DNA from: Sutterella sp047777475 | GTDB lineage: Bacteria > Pseudomonadota > Gammaproteobacteria > Burkholderiales > Burkholderiaceae_F | DNA: 64,000 nt | NCBI GenBank assembly: GCA_047777475.1 | Contig: JBKEET010000002.1 | Location: forward strand, 372,001 to 436,000 | Direction of reading: 5' to 3' | Position numbers and translations under genes: made by a program | Shown here: positions 34,806 through 44,900 of the stretch, piece by piece | Numbering within the stretch: position 1 is the first letter of the stretch | Layout of the letters: every line of letters starts with the position of its first letter | Notes under the pieces: model-generated | The model's database searches: none | What the model saw: the letters and a program-made list of their open reading frames with translations, nothing else | What the model was told of the DNA's origin: nothing

Positions 34806-35363
34806 ATGACAGAAATCGACTGGGTCATCGTCGTTTTGCTCGTGCTCTCCACCGTTGTCGGCATTTTCCGCGGAGCCGTTCGCGAAACGCTTTCGGTCGT
34901 CGGCTGGATTGCCGGCATCCTGCTTGCCCTGAAGTTCGCCGGTGAGATTGCGGAGAAAATCCCGCTCGAGAGCCTCGGCTATATCCCGCGCGTCATCATC
35001 GCCGCCGTTCTGATCGTCGTGGCCTGCCTCTTTGCGGTGGGCCTGCTCGGGCTCCTGCTGCGCAAGATGCTCGAGGTCGTGGCGCTCAATTTCGAAGACC
35101 GCCTGCTCGGCGCGCTCTTCGGGTTTGCGCGCGGCGTGCTGGTGATCTGCGCGTGCGTGTTCCTTTTCAGCCTTTCGGACTCCGTCACCTCGAGCCGCAT
35201 GTGGCAGCAGTCGGTGATGATCTCCCCGGCGCAGTCGCTGATCGACATGGCGATGCCCTACATGCCGCAGTGGCTGCAGGTGCTCCGCGGCACGGGCAGC
35301 AAGTCGGCCCTTGCGGAGCCCCAGGCAATTCCTTCTTTCATTCATCCGGAGACGGCAGGCTGA
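34806..35363 (+). CDS. cvpA: CvpA family inner-membrane protein
   Basis: A 185-residue protein with four hydrophobic helices (about 8-30, 32-50, 65-85, 105-125), the CvpA pattern. It opens MTEIDWVIVVLLVLSTVVG, which matches the family's first helix. CvpA is needed for colicin V export and envelope-stress tolerance in E. coli; its biochemical function is unknown. It lies directly upstream of purF (35 bases), the classic cvpA-purF pair. Confidence 0.9.
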   Translation: MTEIDWVIVVLLVLSTVVGIFRGAVRETLSVVGWIAGILLALKFAGEIAEKIPLESLGYIPRVIIAAVLIVVACLFAVGLLGLLLRKMLEVVALNFEDRLLGALFGFARGVLVICACVFLFSLSDSVTSSRMWQQSVMISPAQSLIDMAMPYMPQWLQVLRGTGSKSALAEPQAIPSFIHPETAG

Positions 35364-35398
35364 TGCCCGCCGCCGTTAACTCAAGAGGTTTCTGAGAT

Positions 35399-36937
35399 AT
35401 GTGCGGAATCATTGGTCTGATGTCGGACAGCCCGGTCAACCAGCGCCTCTACGACGCGCTGCTCCTGCTGCAGCACCGCGGCCAGGATGCGGCCGGCATT
35501 GCGACGCTTGACACCGACGGCCTGACGTTCCATTCCCACCGCGGCATGGGCCTCGTGCGCGACGTCTTTCGCACGCGCAACATGCGCTCGCTCACGGGCA
35601 ACGTCGGCATCGGCCACGTGCGCTATCCGACGCAGGGCTGCGCCGACGCGTTCCACGAGACGCAGCCGTTTTACGTCAACGCGCCCTTCGGCATCGCCTT
35701 TGCGCACAACGGCAACCTGACCAACGCGCCCGCGCTGCGGCAGGAGCTCTACGACACGGACCGCCGCCACGTCAACACGCAGAACGACTCCGAAGTGCTC
35801 CTGAACGTGCTCGCGAGCGAAATCTCGCGCGTCACGACCGAGGGCCGCAAGCTCACCAAGGAGCGCGTCTTCGCCGCCATGCGCGAGGTGCACCGCCGCA
35901 TCAGCGGCGCCTACGCCTGCGTCGCGCTCATCGCCGGCAAGGGCATGCTCGCTTTCCGCGACCCGAACGGCATCCGCCCGATCTGCTGGGGCACCAACAA
36001 GCTCCCGAACGGCAAGACCGAATACATGGTGAGCTCCGAATCGGTGACGATGATCGCCATGGGCTTCAAGGTCGAGGGCGACCTGAAGCCGGGCGAGGCG
36101 CTCTGGATCGACCTGCAGGGCAACGTTTCGCTCGAGCAGTGCGCCGACCATCCGCAGCGCCATCCGTGCGCCTTCGAGTACGTTTACTTCGCCCGTCCCG
36201 ATTCGACGATCGACGGCATCAACGTCTACGGCGCCCGCCTCAAGCTCGGCGAGAAGCTCGCCGACGAGGTCGCCAAGCGCCTCGACCTGAAGGACATCGA
36301 CGTCGTGATGCCGATTCCCGACAGCTCGCGCCCCTGCACGCAGCAGCTCGCCGCGAGGCTTCACCTGCCGTACCGCGAGGGCTTCATCAAGAACCGCTAC
36401 ATCGGCCGCACGTTCATCATGCCCGGCCAGGCGGTGCGCAAGAAGAGCGTGCGCCAGAAGCTCAACGCCATGCCCGTCGAGTTCGAGGGCAAGAACGTGC
36501 TGCTCGTCGACGACTCGATCGTGCGCGGCACGACGATGACGCAGATCGTGCGCATGGCGCGCGAGTCGGGCGCGAAGAAGGTGTTCGTCGCCTCCTCGGC
36601 CCCGCGCGTGATGTTCCCGAACGTCTACGGCATCGACATGCCCACGAAGAGCGAGCTCATCTGCGGCGACGGCAAGGACGACGCGGCGGTCGCCAAGATC
36701 ATCGGCGCCGACGACGTGATCTACCTGCCGCTCGACGTCTTCAAGCAGGCGCTCCACGAGCTCAATCCCGAGATCGAGTCGTTCGACTGCTCGTGCTTCG
36801 ACGGGCAGTACGTGACGGGCGACATCACCGAGGAATATCTCGCGAAGCTTTCCAAGAACGCCATCGCGGTTTCCGAAGCCGTCCAGGAGGACGACAGGGA
36901 CGACCGCCAGGACGAGAGCGACCAGGGCGCGATCTGA
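35399..36937 (+). CDS. purF: Amidophosphoribosyltransferase
   Basis: First committed enzyme of purine synthesis: PRPP plus glutamine gives phosphoribosylamine. The 512 residues start MCGIIGLM, so the catalytic Cys is residue 2 and becomes N-terminal after Met removal. The glutaminase domain continues with LLLQHRGQDAAGI and CAHNGN-type FAHNGNLTNA. The PRPP-binding loop is VLLVDDSIVRGTTM (about 366-380). Purine intermediates link it to the ZTP riboswitch signal. A terminator follows. In Burkholderiales metZ usually comes next; here it is a rhodanese gene. Confidence 0.96.
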   Translation: MCGIIGLMSDSPVNQRLYDALLLLQHRGQDAAGIATLDTDGLTFHSHRGMGLVRDVFRTRNMRSLTGNVGIGHVRYPTQGCADAFHETQPFYVNAPFGIAFAHNGNLTNAPALRQELYDTDRRHVNTQNDSEVLLNVLASEISRVTTEGRKLTKERVFAAMREVHRRISGAYACVALIAGKGMLAFRDPNGIRPICWGTNKLPNGKTEYMVSSESVTMIAMGFKVEGDLKPGEALWIDLQGNVSLEQCADHPQRHPCAFEYVYFARPDSTIDGINVYGARLKLGEKLADEVAKRLDLKDIDVVMPIPDSSRPCTQQLAARLHLPYREGFIKNRYIGRTFIMPGQAVRKKSVRQKLNAMPVEFEGKNVLLVDDSIVRGTTMTQIVRMARESGAKKVFVASSAPRVMFPNVYGIDMPTKSELICGDGKDDAAVAKIIGADDVIYLPLDVFKQALHELNPEIESFDCSCFDGQYVTGDITEEYLAKLSKNAIAVSEAVQEDDRDDRQDESDQGAI

Positions 36938-36954
36938 GACTGCGCTCCGCAAAG

Positions 36955-36997
36955 TCCGGACGCCGGAGCCTGAGCTTCCGGCGCCCGGAATTTTTTT
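36955..36997 (+). terminator. Terminator of purF
   Basis: TCCGG-x-CGCCGGA pairs with TCCGGCG-x-CCGGA (36955-36989), with one internal mismatch, then TTTTTTT (36991-36997). Confidence 0.85.
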
Positions 36998-37024
36998 CTT
37001 CTGAGAAAACGGACGGGAAAGAAA

Positions 37025-37363
37025 ATGATGTTTTTCCGCAAGGATCCCGAAGGCTACAGCGACATCGAGCCCGAGGAAGCGAAGGCCCTCATGGACCGGG
37101 GCGGCGTGTCGGTGATCGACGTGCGCGAGCCCGGCGAATTCGCCGCCGGCCACATCGCCGGCGCGGTCAACATCCCGCTCGGCACCATCCGCAAGGGCGT
37201 CCTGCTCGACGAGTTTCCCGACACGGGCCGCACACTGCTCCTCTACTGCCGCTCGGGGAGGCGCTCCGGCATCGCCGGGCGGATCCTCGCCGAGACGGGC
37301 TACAGCGACGTGCGCAACTTCGGCGGCGTCCTGCAGTGGCCCTACGGGCTCGTCAGGGACTGA
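37025..37363 (+). CDS. Rhodanese-like domain protein
   Basis: A single-domain sulfurtransferase of 112 residues. The active-site loop is LLYCRSGRRSG with the catalytic cysteine (about residue 77). GVSVIDVREPGEFAAGHIAG is the CH2A signature. It may carry persulfide sulfur; the partner is unknown. The start could be either of two consecutive ATGs (37025 or 37028). Its TGA abuts the stop of the convergent AEC gene with no spacer. Confidence 0.88.
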   Translation: MMFFRKDPEGYSDIEPEEAKALMDRGGVSVIDVREPGEFAAGHIAGAVNIPLGTIRKGVLLDEFPDTGRTLLLYCRSGRRSGIAGRILAETGYSDVRNFGGVLQWPYGLVRD

Positions 37364-38323
37364 TCAGACGAGGCCGGCGGCCGCCGAAAGCCCGCTCAGC
37401 ACGAGCGAGATCCAGACCGGGATCGTGGCCATGGCCGCGAGCGTCTGGACGGTCGTCACGTTGGCCACGGCGCCCGCGTCGCCCCTCATCGCCGCCGTCA
37501 TCACGTAGCAGCTCTGCGCCGTGGGCAGGACCGCGAACACGATCGCGGCGCCCGCTTCGACGGGGGAGAGGTGCGCCGCCCAGCACACGCCGCAGGCGAT
37601 CGCCGGAACGACGACGAGGCGGCAGAAGCTGTTGACGCAGATAAGCGGCGCGTGCGCCTTGAAGTTGTCGAGCCGCAGGCCGGCGCCGATGCAGAGCAGC
37701 CCCATCGCCAGCGCGGCGCTGCCGAGCACCTTGAAGAACTGGTAGATCACCTCGGGCACCGGGATGCCGAGCACGTTGACGATGAGGCCCGAGACCGTCG
37801 CGATGATGAGCGGGTTCTTGATGACGGCCATGACCGTCTTGCGCGCGACGTTCACTTCGTTTTTGCCCGCCTCGTGCACCGCCACCGAGCGGGCCAGCTC
37901 GGCCACGGCGATGGCGTTGCTGATCGGCACCCAGAAAGCGATGAGGAGCGCGAGCAGCGCCATGCCCTGGTCGCCGAAAAGGCGGGAGACGAGCGCAAAG
38001 CCGATGTAGGTGTTGAAGCGGAAGCCGCACTGGAAGACCGAGCCGTGCGTCCACTGGTCGTCCTTGACGACGTAGCGCACGAGCCAGGCGACCACGACCG
38101 CGATCAGCATCGAGCCGACGGCCGCGGCGAGGTAGCGGCTCGCCGAAGAGGGCGAGATGTTGGCGCGCGCCACCGAATTGAAAAGCAGCGGGGCGAGCAT
38201 GAAGTAAAAGACCAGCTTTTCGGCGTATTTCCAGAATTCCCTGGAAAACTTGAGCTTGGCCGCCAAAAACCAGCCGAAGGGTATGACGAGGAAGTCGGGA
38301 AGGATAAGAAGAACGCTGTTCAT
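37364..38323 (-). CDS. AEC-family (auxin efflux carrier) transporter
   Basis: A 319-residue inner-membrane protein with about ten helices in two five-helix repeats, the AEC/BART pattern (malonate, malate or other acid transporters such as MdcF). It has PFGWFLAAKLKFS after the first helix and the family's NPLIIATVSGLIVNVLG between the halves. ATG 38323 (MNSVLLILPDF) fits family starts better than the GTG at 38350. The divergent LysR gene (38661) is a candidate regulator. The substrate is unknown. Confidence 0.85.
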   Translation of the reverse strand: MNSVLLILPDFLVIPFGWFLAAKLKFSREFWKYAEKLVFYFMLAPLLFNSVARANISPSSASRYLAAAVGSMLIAVVVAWLVRYVVKDDQWTHGSVFQCGFRFNTYIGFALVSRLFGDQGMALLALLIAFWVPISNAIAVAELARSVAVHEAGKNEVNVARKTVMAVIKNPLIIATVSGLIVNVLGIPVPEVIYQFFKVLGSAALAMGLLCIGAGLRLDNFKAHAPLICVNSFCRLVVVPAIACGVCWAAHLSPVEAGAAIVFAVLPTAQSCYVMTAAMRGDAGAVANVTTVQTLAAMATIPVWISLVLSGLSAAAGLV

Positions 38324-38660
38324 AAAGTCTCTGCAGCAAAAAATGCTCACCCCGCTGAAGCGAGGGAGCGCCTGCCGTGCGTTTGGTCCCGCCGGCAGGC
38401 TCTTTTAAGATCGGGCGGACGGCCGTGCCGAGCCGCTGCCTTCCGGGAGGGCGGGGGCGAGCGGCGCCCCTGCAGACCCTGCCGCTATGCTAGCGGCGGG
38501 GGCGTCAGCGGCCTGCTTTCCCAGGTTTGCTGATCGAAGTCCATCAGTTTTTGTGCTAAGGGCGCGCAAAGCGCCGGAATGCGCGCCGGTGCGCCGCCGC
38601 AGAGGCGTTTTGTGCACCGTTTGGCTATGATAGAAAGATCTTCGTGACGCACAGCCCCGG
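38324..38660. promoter_or_regulatory. Divergent region between AEC transporter and LysR gene
   Basis: No ORF is visible. The stretch 38500-38650 has GCTATGATAG (a TATGAT -10 candidate at about 38625-38632) ahead of the LysR start, and T-N11-A strings that could be LysR sites but are too common to place one. There is GC-rich dyad symmetry around 38450-38500. Confidence 0.3.
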
Positions 38661-39659
38661 ATGGCTCCCATGGATTTATCGAGCGTTCAGCCCTCAGCCC
38701 TTCAGACTTTCGCCGCCGTCGTGCGCAGCGGCTCCTTCACCGATGCCGCGCGCGAGCTCGGCCTGAGCCAGTCGGGCGTCTCCCAGACCGTCGACCGGCT
38801 CGAGCGGCAGCTCGGCCTCACGCTCTTCGACCGGTCCGTTCGGCCGCTGCGGGTCACCGCCGCCGGCGAGGAAGTCTTTGTCCTCGCCGAGCGCCTGGTC
38901 GGCGAGAGCCGCTTTTTCGCCGACTCCGTCGAGCGCATCCGCGAGGGCGAGGTGCTTTCGCTGCGCATGGGCATTTCGGAGGTGGCCGGCTCTTACGCGG
39001 GCCCGGCCATCGAGGCGGCGCTCATCCCGGCGCTCAAGGCCTTCGAGGGCCGCACGGGCCTCATCCCGAAGATGATCGACGACTTCGTCGCGCACCGCGT
39101 TGACCTCGTGATCGCGCCCGACGTTCCACCTGAGCACCGCATTGCGGCGCATCCGCTGCTGCGCGAGCGCTATCTCATCGTGGCGCCGAAAATCCCGGGC
39201 GTCGAGCGCGACGGACTGCCGCTCGACGCCCTGAAGCCCCTGCGGCGCCTGCCGTTCGTCTCCTATGTTCAGCAGTCGCTTGACTGGCGCAAGTCGCTTG
39301 CCATGCTGCGCATGCTCGGCCTCCCCTCGGTGAGCTCGATCGCGCTCGAAAACACGGCGGCCCTTGCCAACGCGGTGGTCGGCGGCCTCGGGTGGACCAT
39401 CCTTCCGCCGATGAGCCTCTGGTGCGTCCGGGACCGGCTCGGCGCCGTGACGCTGCACGGGCTCGACGGGCTGCCGGCCGAGAAAACGCTTTGGGCGGCG
39501 GTGCATTCGGCGCGCTGCAGGCACCTCTGCGACAAGGCCGCCGAAGTGTTCCGGCGCGAGTTCCGGCGCTCCTGGCTGCCGCAGATGAAAGCGGCCAAGC
39601 CGGGCATCGAGCGCTACATGAAGCTCCTTTCCGACGAGGACGCGGCTACGGCCGCCTGA
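38661..39659 (+). CDS. LysR-family transcriptional regulator
   Basis: A 332-residue regulator. The winged HTH spans about residues 10-68 (ALQTFAAVVRSGSFTDAARE, then LGLSQSGVSQTVDRLERQL), followed by a linker helix and a LysR-type effector domain. ATG 38670 is an alternative start three codons in. It is divergent from the AEC transporter, the usual arrangement for a LysR protein and its target. Its 3' end overlaps the convergent pbpC by 14 bases. Confidence 0.88.
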   Translation: MAPMDLSSVQPSALQTFAAVVRSGSFTDAARELGLSQSGVSQTVDRLERQLGLTLFDRSVRPLRVTAAGEEVFVLAERLVGESRFFADSVERIREGEVLSLRMGISEVAGSYAGPAIEAALIPALKAFEGRTGLIPKMIDDFVAHRVDLVIAPDVPPEHRIAAHPLLRERYLIVAPKIPGVERDGLPLDALKPLRRLPFVSYVQQSLDWRKSLAMLRMLGLPSVSSIALENTAALANAVVGGLGWTILPPMSLWCVRDRLGAVTLHGLDGLPAEKTLWAAVHSARCRHLCDKAAEVFRREFRRSWLPQMKAAKPGIERYMKLLSDEDAATAA

Positions 39660-41970
39660 CGCTCACGCGCCGGCCGCTGCTGCGCCCGAGGGAGTCGACG
39701 GCGGAGACTTCGTGTTCGCCCGGCTCGGCGGCCCAGAGCAGCGGCCTGCCGGAGCTCGATTCGCCGATAAGCCTGCCCTGATCGAACCAAAAGAGCGTCG
39801 GCGCGTTCGTCCCGGCGCTCGCCTGCAGCACGACGGCCGCGCGCTCGGTGCCCGCCGTGCCCGTCCAGTACTGCGCATTTTCGGCGGGCGAAACGATCGC
39901 GGGCGGATCGCCCGCCGCGGCTTCGCCGCCGCACCCGGGCATGAGCTCAGGCCCGGCAGGCCTGTCGATGCCCGCGGCGCGCATCGCCTCGAGAAGCGGG
40001 GCGGGCCAGAACACCCGCCACTCGCGGTGCGTTGAGGCGGGATCTTCGCGGCAGGCAAGGAGCCCCGTCGCGTTGTCGATCACGGCTTCCCTCAGAAGGC
40101 CCGTGTCGCGGATCGGGCTCCTGCCCGGAATGAAGAAGGCGCGCACGCGGTCCGCGCAGCGCATTTTGCCGTCCGCCGTCTCGGCGAGGTCGCCCGTTTC
40201 GCGGCAGACCTCAACCTCGGAGACGCCTTCGGGCGCCTTTCCGAGCGCATCGGCGTCGGCCTGCGAGACGAGGTGGTCCCGGTCGGTGAGCACGCGCATG
40301 GCTGCCGCGCGGAAAAGCGGCAGCGCCGTCACGGCGCCCTGCAGGTAGGCGTTCGGGCGGGCGTTGAAGTTGCCGAGCCAGACGACGACCGCATAGGGGC
40401 CGGCGAGGCCGGCGCACCAGGCGTCGCGGTAGCCGTTCGAGGTCCCGGTCTTGAAGAGCACGGGCACGCCCGTGCCGTCAATGCTCACCGTCTTGCCGCC
40501 CGCGAGCAGCATCTGCCGGGCAACGTAAGCCGCCTCGGGCGAGAGGAGCGCCTTGCCGGGGGAGGCCGCTTCGCCGAGCGCGCGCCGGACGGGCTTGAGC
40601 ACGCCGCCGCCCGCGAGCATGGCGTAGAGCTCGCTCAAGGTCTGGCCGTTCACTTCGGCGCCGCCCAGAACGATCGAAAGCCCGTAGTGCTCCTTTTCAT
40701 GGGGAAGCCGGGCGCCCGCCGCCTGCAGGAAATCGTAGAGATCGGGCGAGAGGCGCTGCGCGAGCGAAATGGCGGGCACGTTGCGGCTCTCGTTGAGGGC
40801 CGAGGTCGCGTCGATCGGCCCGCGCCAGGCGCCGTCGGAGTTCTTCGGCTCGTAGCCGCCGTAGTTCACCGGCACGTCAAAGAGCACCGAGCGGCTGTGG
40901 ATGAGGCCCTGGTCGAGCGCGAGCGCATAGATGAAGGGCTTGAGCGCCGAGCCCGGGCTGCGCGGCGCGAGCAGGCCGTCGTTCTCGCCTTCGATGGCGG
41001 AGCTGAAGAAGTCGGCGCTGCCGACGTGCACGAGCTCTTCCATCGTGCGCGTGTCGACGACGCTCAGCGCGCCGTTGACGATGCCGTAGGAGGCGAGGCG
41101 CGCGCAGGTGTCCTTTAGGAGCGATTCGAGCGCGTGCTGCAGCGGCAGCGAAAGGGTGGAGCGGATCACCGTGCCGCCGCCCTTTTCGACGAGGCGCGTG
41201 AAGTGCGGCGCTTCGAACGGCAGGCGCTTCGTGCCGAGCACCTCAAGGGGACCGGTGAGCGCGGGCTCGAGCCGCGGGCTCACAAAGCCGCCCTCGAGCG
41301 CGCGGCGCCCGGCCGCGATGCGGGCCTTTTCAAAGTCGGCGCCCGCGCCCGGGCGGCGCTTCACGGGATTCTGCGGCACGACGGAAAGCGCGATCGACTG
41401 CGCGGACCCGAGCTGCGAGGCATGCCGCCCGAAATAGACGAGGGCGGCAGCTTCGATGCCTTCGACGTTGCCGCCGTAAGGCGCCAGCGTGAAGTAGGCC
41501 TCAAGGATCTCGTCTTTGCTGTAGTGGGCGTCGTAGACGAGCGCCCAGAGCATCTGGCGGATCTTGCCGTCGACTTTCGTCGTGTCAAGGTGCTGCAGTC
41601 GGCGCGCGAGCTGCATCGTGATCGTCGAGGCGCCGATGCGGCGCGGCCCGGTGAGCGTCGCAAAAGCGGCGCGCACGGCGGAAAACGGATTGACGCCGGG
41701 ATGGGCGCGGAAATAGCGGTCCTCATAGCGCACGGCGGCGTTCACCGCGTCGGGCGCGATCTCCGCATAGCGCACGGGCAGGCGGTAGATGCCGTCCTCA
41801 GCGAGCGTGATATGCAGCAGCCTGCCGTCCCTGTCGTAGACGGCGCTCGAGTAAGGGATGCCCTCGAGCAGCGCCGGCTTGGGCTGCAGGTGGGCCCAGC
41901 CGATGAGGCCGCCCGCCCCGAGGAGGAGGACGCAGGCGGCAATCAGCGCAATTCTCAGAATCAGCTTCAT
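39646..41970 (-). CDS. pbpC: Penicillin-binding protein 1C
   Basis: Bifunctional class A PBP of 774 residues in the inner membrane, facing the periplasm. Order: signal anchor (1-24); GT51 glycosyltransferase (VRYEDRYFRAHPGVNP with the catalytic Glu, then GASTITMQLARRL); transpeptidase with SALK (about 335, in SPGSALKPFIYA), SRN in LNESRNVPAISL and KTG in FKTGTSNGYRDAW; and a C-terminal BiPBP_C-like beta domain (about 690-774). The ATG overlaps the stop of the alpha-2-macroglobulin gene (ATGA), the conserved partnership also seen in E. coli (yfhM-pbpC). Confidence 0.95.
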   Translation of the reverse strand: MKLILRIALIAACVLLLGAGGLIGWAHLQPKPALLEGIPYSSAVYDRDGRLLHITLAEDGIYRLPVRYAEIAPDAVNAAVRYEDRYFRAHPGVNPFSAVRAAFATLTGPRRIGASTITMQLARRLQHLDTTKVDGKIRQMLWALVYDAHYSKDEILEAYFTLAPYGGNVEGIEAAALVYFGRHASQLGSAQSIALSVVPQNPVKRRPGAGADFEKARIAAGRRALEGGFVSPRLEPALTGPLEVLGTKRLPFEAPHFTRLVEKGGGTVIRSTLSLPLQHALESLLKDTCARLASYGIVNGALSVVDTRTMEELVHVGSADFFSSAIEGENDGLLAPRSPGSALKPFIYALALDQGLIHSRSVLFDVPVNYGGYEPKNSDGAWRGPIDATSALNESRNVPAISLAQRLSPDLYDFLQAAGARLPHEKEHYGLSIVLGGAEVNGQTLSELYAMLAGGGVLKPVRRALGEAASPGKALLSPEAAYVARQMLLAGGKTVSIDGTGVPVLFKTGTSNGYRDAWCAGLAGPYAVVVWLGNFNARPNAYLQGAVTALPLFRAAAMRVLTDRDHLVSQADADALGKAPEGVSEVEVCRETGDLAETADGKMRCADRVRAFFIPGRSPIRDTGLLREAVIDNATGLLACREDPASTHREWRVFWPAPLLEAMRAAGIDRPAGPELMPGCGGEAAAGDPPAIVSPAENAQYWTGTAGTERAAVVLQASAGTNAPTLFWFDQGRLIGESSSGRPLLWAAEPGEHEVSAVDSLGRSSGRRVSVRRP

Positions 41971-44900
41971 TGCAAAGCCTTAACGGTGATCGTGCCCGAG
42001 GCGCTGCGGCCGCGGACCGACTGCTTGGCCAGGTCGCGCGCATCGGCGGCGGGCAGGGCGTAAGTGCCCGGCGAGGCGGCGCGGATGCGGTAAGTGTAGA
42101 CCCGGTCGAGGCCGGAGAGCGTCACTGCCGCGGCGATGCGGTCCTCGGCGCGGAAGGTGCCGCGCACGCCGCTGCCCTTCATCTCGGCCTTGGCGTCGGC
42201 GAGCTCGAAGCCGCCCGGGAGCAGGTCGGTGATGAGCACCGGCGCGCTGCTGCTGCCCGCAAGCCGCCGCGCGCGGATTTCGACGGTGAGCACGTCGCCC
42301 GCCTTGGCGGAGCTTGCTTCGTGCCCGTCGGCATCGAGCACGCGCTTCACGACGTCGATGCCTTCGGCGTGTGCGGCGCGCGGCGCGCTCGAAGGCCAGC
42401 CGCTCACGCTGCTCTGCCAGTAGAGGCCGGAGAGGCCCGCCGGAGCGGTGACCTTGGCGCGCTTGCAGGTAGCCGAGGAGAGCGTGAAGGCGGCGTGCGT
42501 CTTCACGATGCGGTCGTCGGCTGCGGAGCCGCCTTCGCGCTCGGCGCAGGTGAGCACGAGCCCTTCGGGGAGCGACCCCGCCTCAAGCCCGCGCTCGATC
42601 AGGAACTGCGCCGCCATGGCCGCTTCCGCGTCGGTGAGCGCCGCAGGCGCGCGGTTGGCGAGCCGCTCGGCAAGGTCGGCCGCCAGCGAGCGCTCGCCCG
42701 TGAGCATGCCGGCCGCGGCGAGCGCTGCGCCGCCCGCAAGCGGCGTCTCCCAGCTCGACTCGCCGGGCGCGGCGTTGATCTTTTCTTTGAGCAGCTCGTC
42801 GGCCCACTTCGTCATGCGCATCATGCGGTAAGCGGAAGCGATGTAGGCGGCCGCCGCGTCATGGCGCCAGTCCATGCCGGCGGCGTCCATGTCGGAGCGA
42901 AGCGCCTCGATGCGCTCGGCGCTGAGCGTGCCTTCCTTGGTGAGGACGGCGAGCGCGTAGGCCTGCGTGCGGGCCTGCGCGAGCGTGGCGGGCGCCGCGC
43001 CGTCAAGCAGGTGCGAGAGCGCCCCGCGGAGCCGTTCCGTCAGGCCGGCGGGCGGCTTGATCTGGGCGCGGCGCGCCGTGAGCACGAAGTCCAGCGACCA
43101 GGCCGTGAGGAAGAGGTCGGGCACGCCGCCCTCCCAATTCGCCACGCCGCGGCGGAAGTGCGGGGAGCTGATCGCAGAGAGGGCTGCGGCGATGCGCTTG
43201 CGGCCTTCTTTTTCAAAAGACTCGCGCTCGAAGCCGAGCGCCTCGATGCTCGGCGGATTGGCGAGCGCCGCCGCATAGGGGAGCGCCTCGGCGATGCGCT
43301 CGGAGACCGTGCCCCAGCTCACGGGGTCGGCAAAAGCGGTGAAGACGGAGCGCGCGAGCGCCGCGGGTGCGGCCGAGACGGATGCTTCGCGCAGCGCGCC
43401 CGAAGCGAGCACGGGCGCGTCGAGCCGCACGTCGGGCGCGCTCTTTACGCCGAAGCGGCCCCAGGAGACGATGTTCTCCCTCAATCCCGCAGGGCGCACC
43501 GAGAGCGAAGCGCGGCGCACCAGCGTGCCGCCGGCGCCTTCGGCCTTCACAGTGACCTCGGCCGGGCCGGGGATATTCAGTGCCTGCAGCTCGCCTGAGA
43601 TGCGCGCTTCGCCGTTGGCTTCAAGCGTGACGTCCCTGGCGGCGATGCTGCCCGAGAGATGCGGGTCAGCCGTGACGCTGAGGCGTCCGCTCCAGGGCTT
43701 TTCCGCCGAGGCGAGCGCACCGGCCGCGAAGCGGTCGCCGGGCGCCGCGAAAGCGGGCAGGAGCGGGGAGAGCACGAGCGGCTCGCGGATCACCGTCACC
43801 GCTTCGGCGCTGCCGACGCGGCCGCCGGAAGCGCCAGCGGTCATGAAGCGCACCGAACCCGAAAAGCCTTCGGGCAGCGTGACGGGCAGCGTGACGCCCT
43901 CGGGACCGACATTAACGAGCCCGCCCCACCAGACAGCGGCTTTGTCGCCCGTGCGCCGGAAGGGGTTGGCGAGCACCGGGGCGGCCGCGGCGAGCGCGGC
44001 GTCGCCGCCGAAGGGCGAGGCGCCGGGGAGCCGGATGCCTTCGGGCATCAGCTCGCTCAGCGTCTGCCGGGTCTCCACCTGCAGCGCGCGGTCTTCGACG
44101 AGCGCCGCCTTGGGCGAAGGCGTGCGGTAGCGCGTCAGGTCGAGGATGCCTTCGTCGACCGCCCAGACGAAGACCTGCGAAGGCTCGTCGGCCGTGAGCT
44201 TCACGGTGAGCCCGGCGGCGCTCTCGGCCCTCTCGGGCGCTTCGGCGGAAAGCTTCAGCGCATGCGCCTCGGCGTTGACCGTCACGGGCGTGACGGCGTG
44301 CGCATAGGCCTTGAGGAAGCGCGGCGCATCGGCGCGGCCGCGCACGAGCGAGGCGGAGAGCCACGCCTTGCCCGAGAAATCGGCGGGCAGCGCGAGCTCG
44401 GCGAGGTTGCGGCCCGCCTGCACGGCGATCCAGCGCGAGGCGAGCACGCGGTCCGACTCGAGCGTAAGCAGCGCCATGCCCGCAAAGGGCGAGACGATGT
44501 CGAGGCGCGCCGTGTCGCCCGCCTTGTAATCCTTCTTGTCGGCCGAGAGCCGGATGTCGGCGCTCTGCAGCGTGCCGTTCATGCCGTTTCGGAGGTCGGT
44601 GCCGGATACGCGGAAGTCGATCTTCGCGAGCGGCGTGCCGTCGGCGAGCTTCAGCACGGCGCGGTATTCGCCCGGGTCAGCTGCGGAAAGCGAAAGCTCG
44701 GCGCGGCCTGAGGCGTCGGTCTCGAGCTGCATCGAGGTGACGGGGGTGCTCACCGCGCGGTCGCGGTAGCGCAGGGCGCCGCGGCTGTCGGAGGTGAGCT
44801 CGGTCACATACTGCACGGCGGCGATTTCGGCGCGCACGGACTGCGCGGCAAGGGGCTTGAGCGTCGGGTCGAGCAGCACGAGCTCGAGGCGGCGCTTTTC

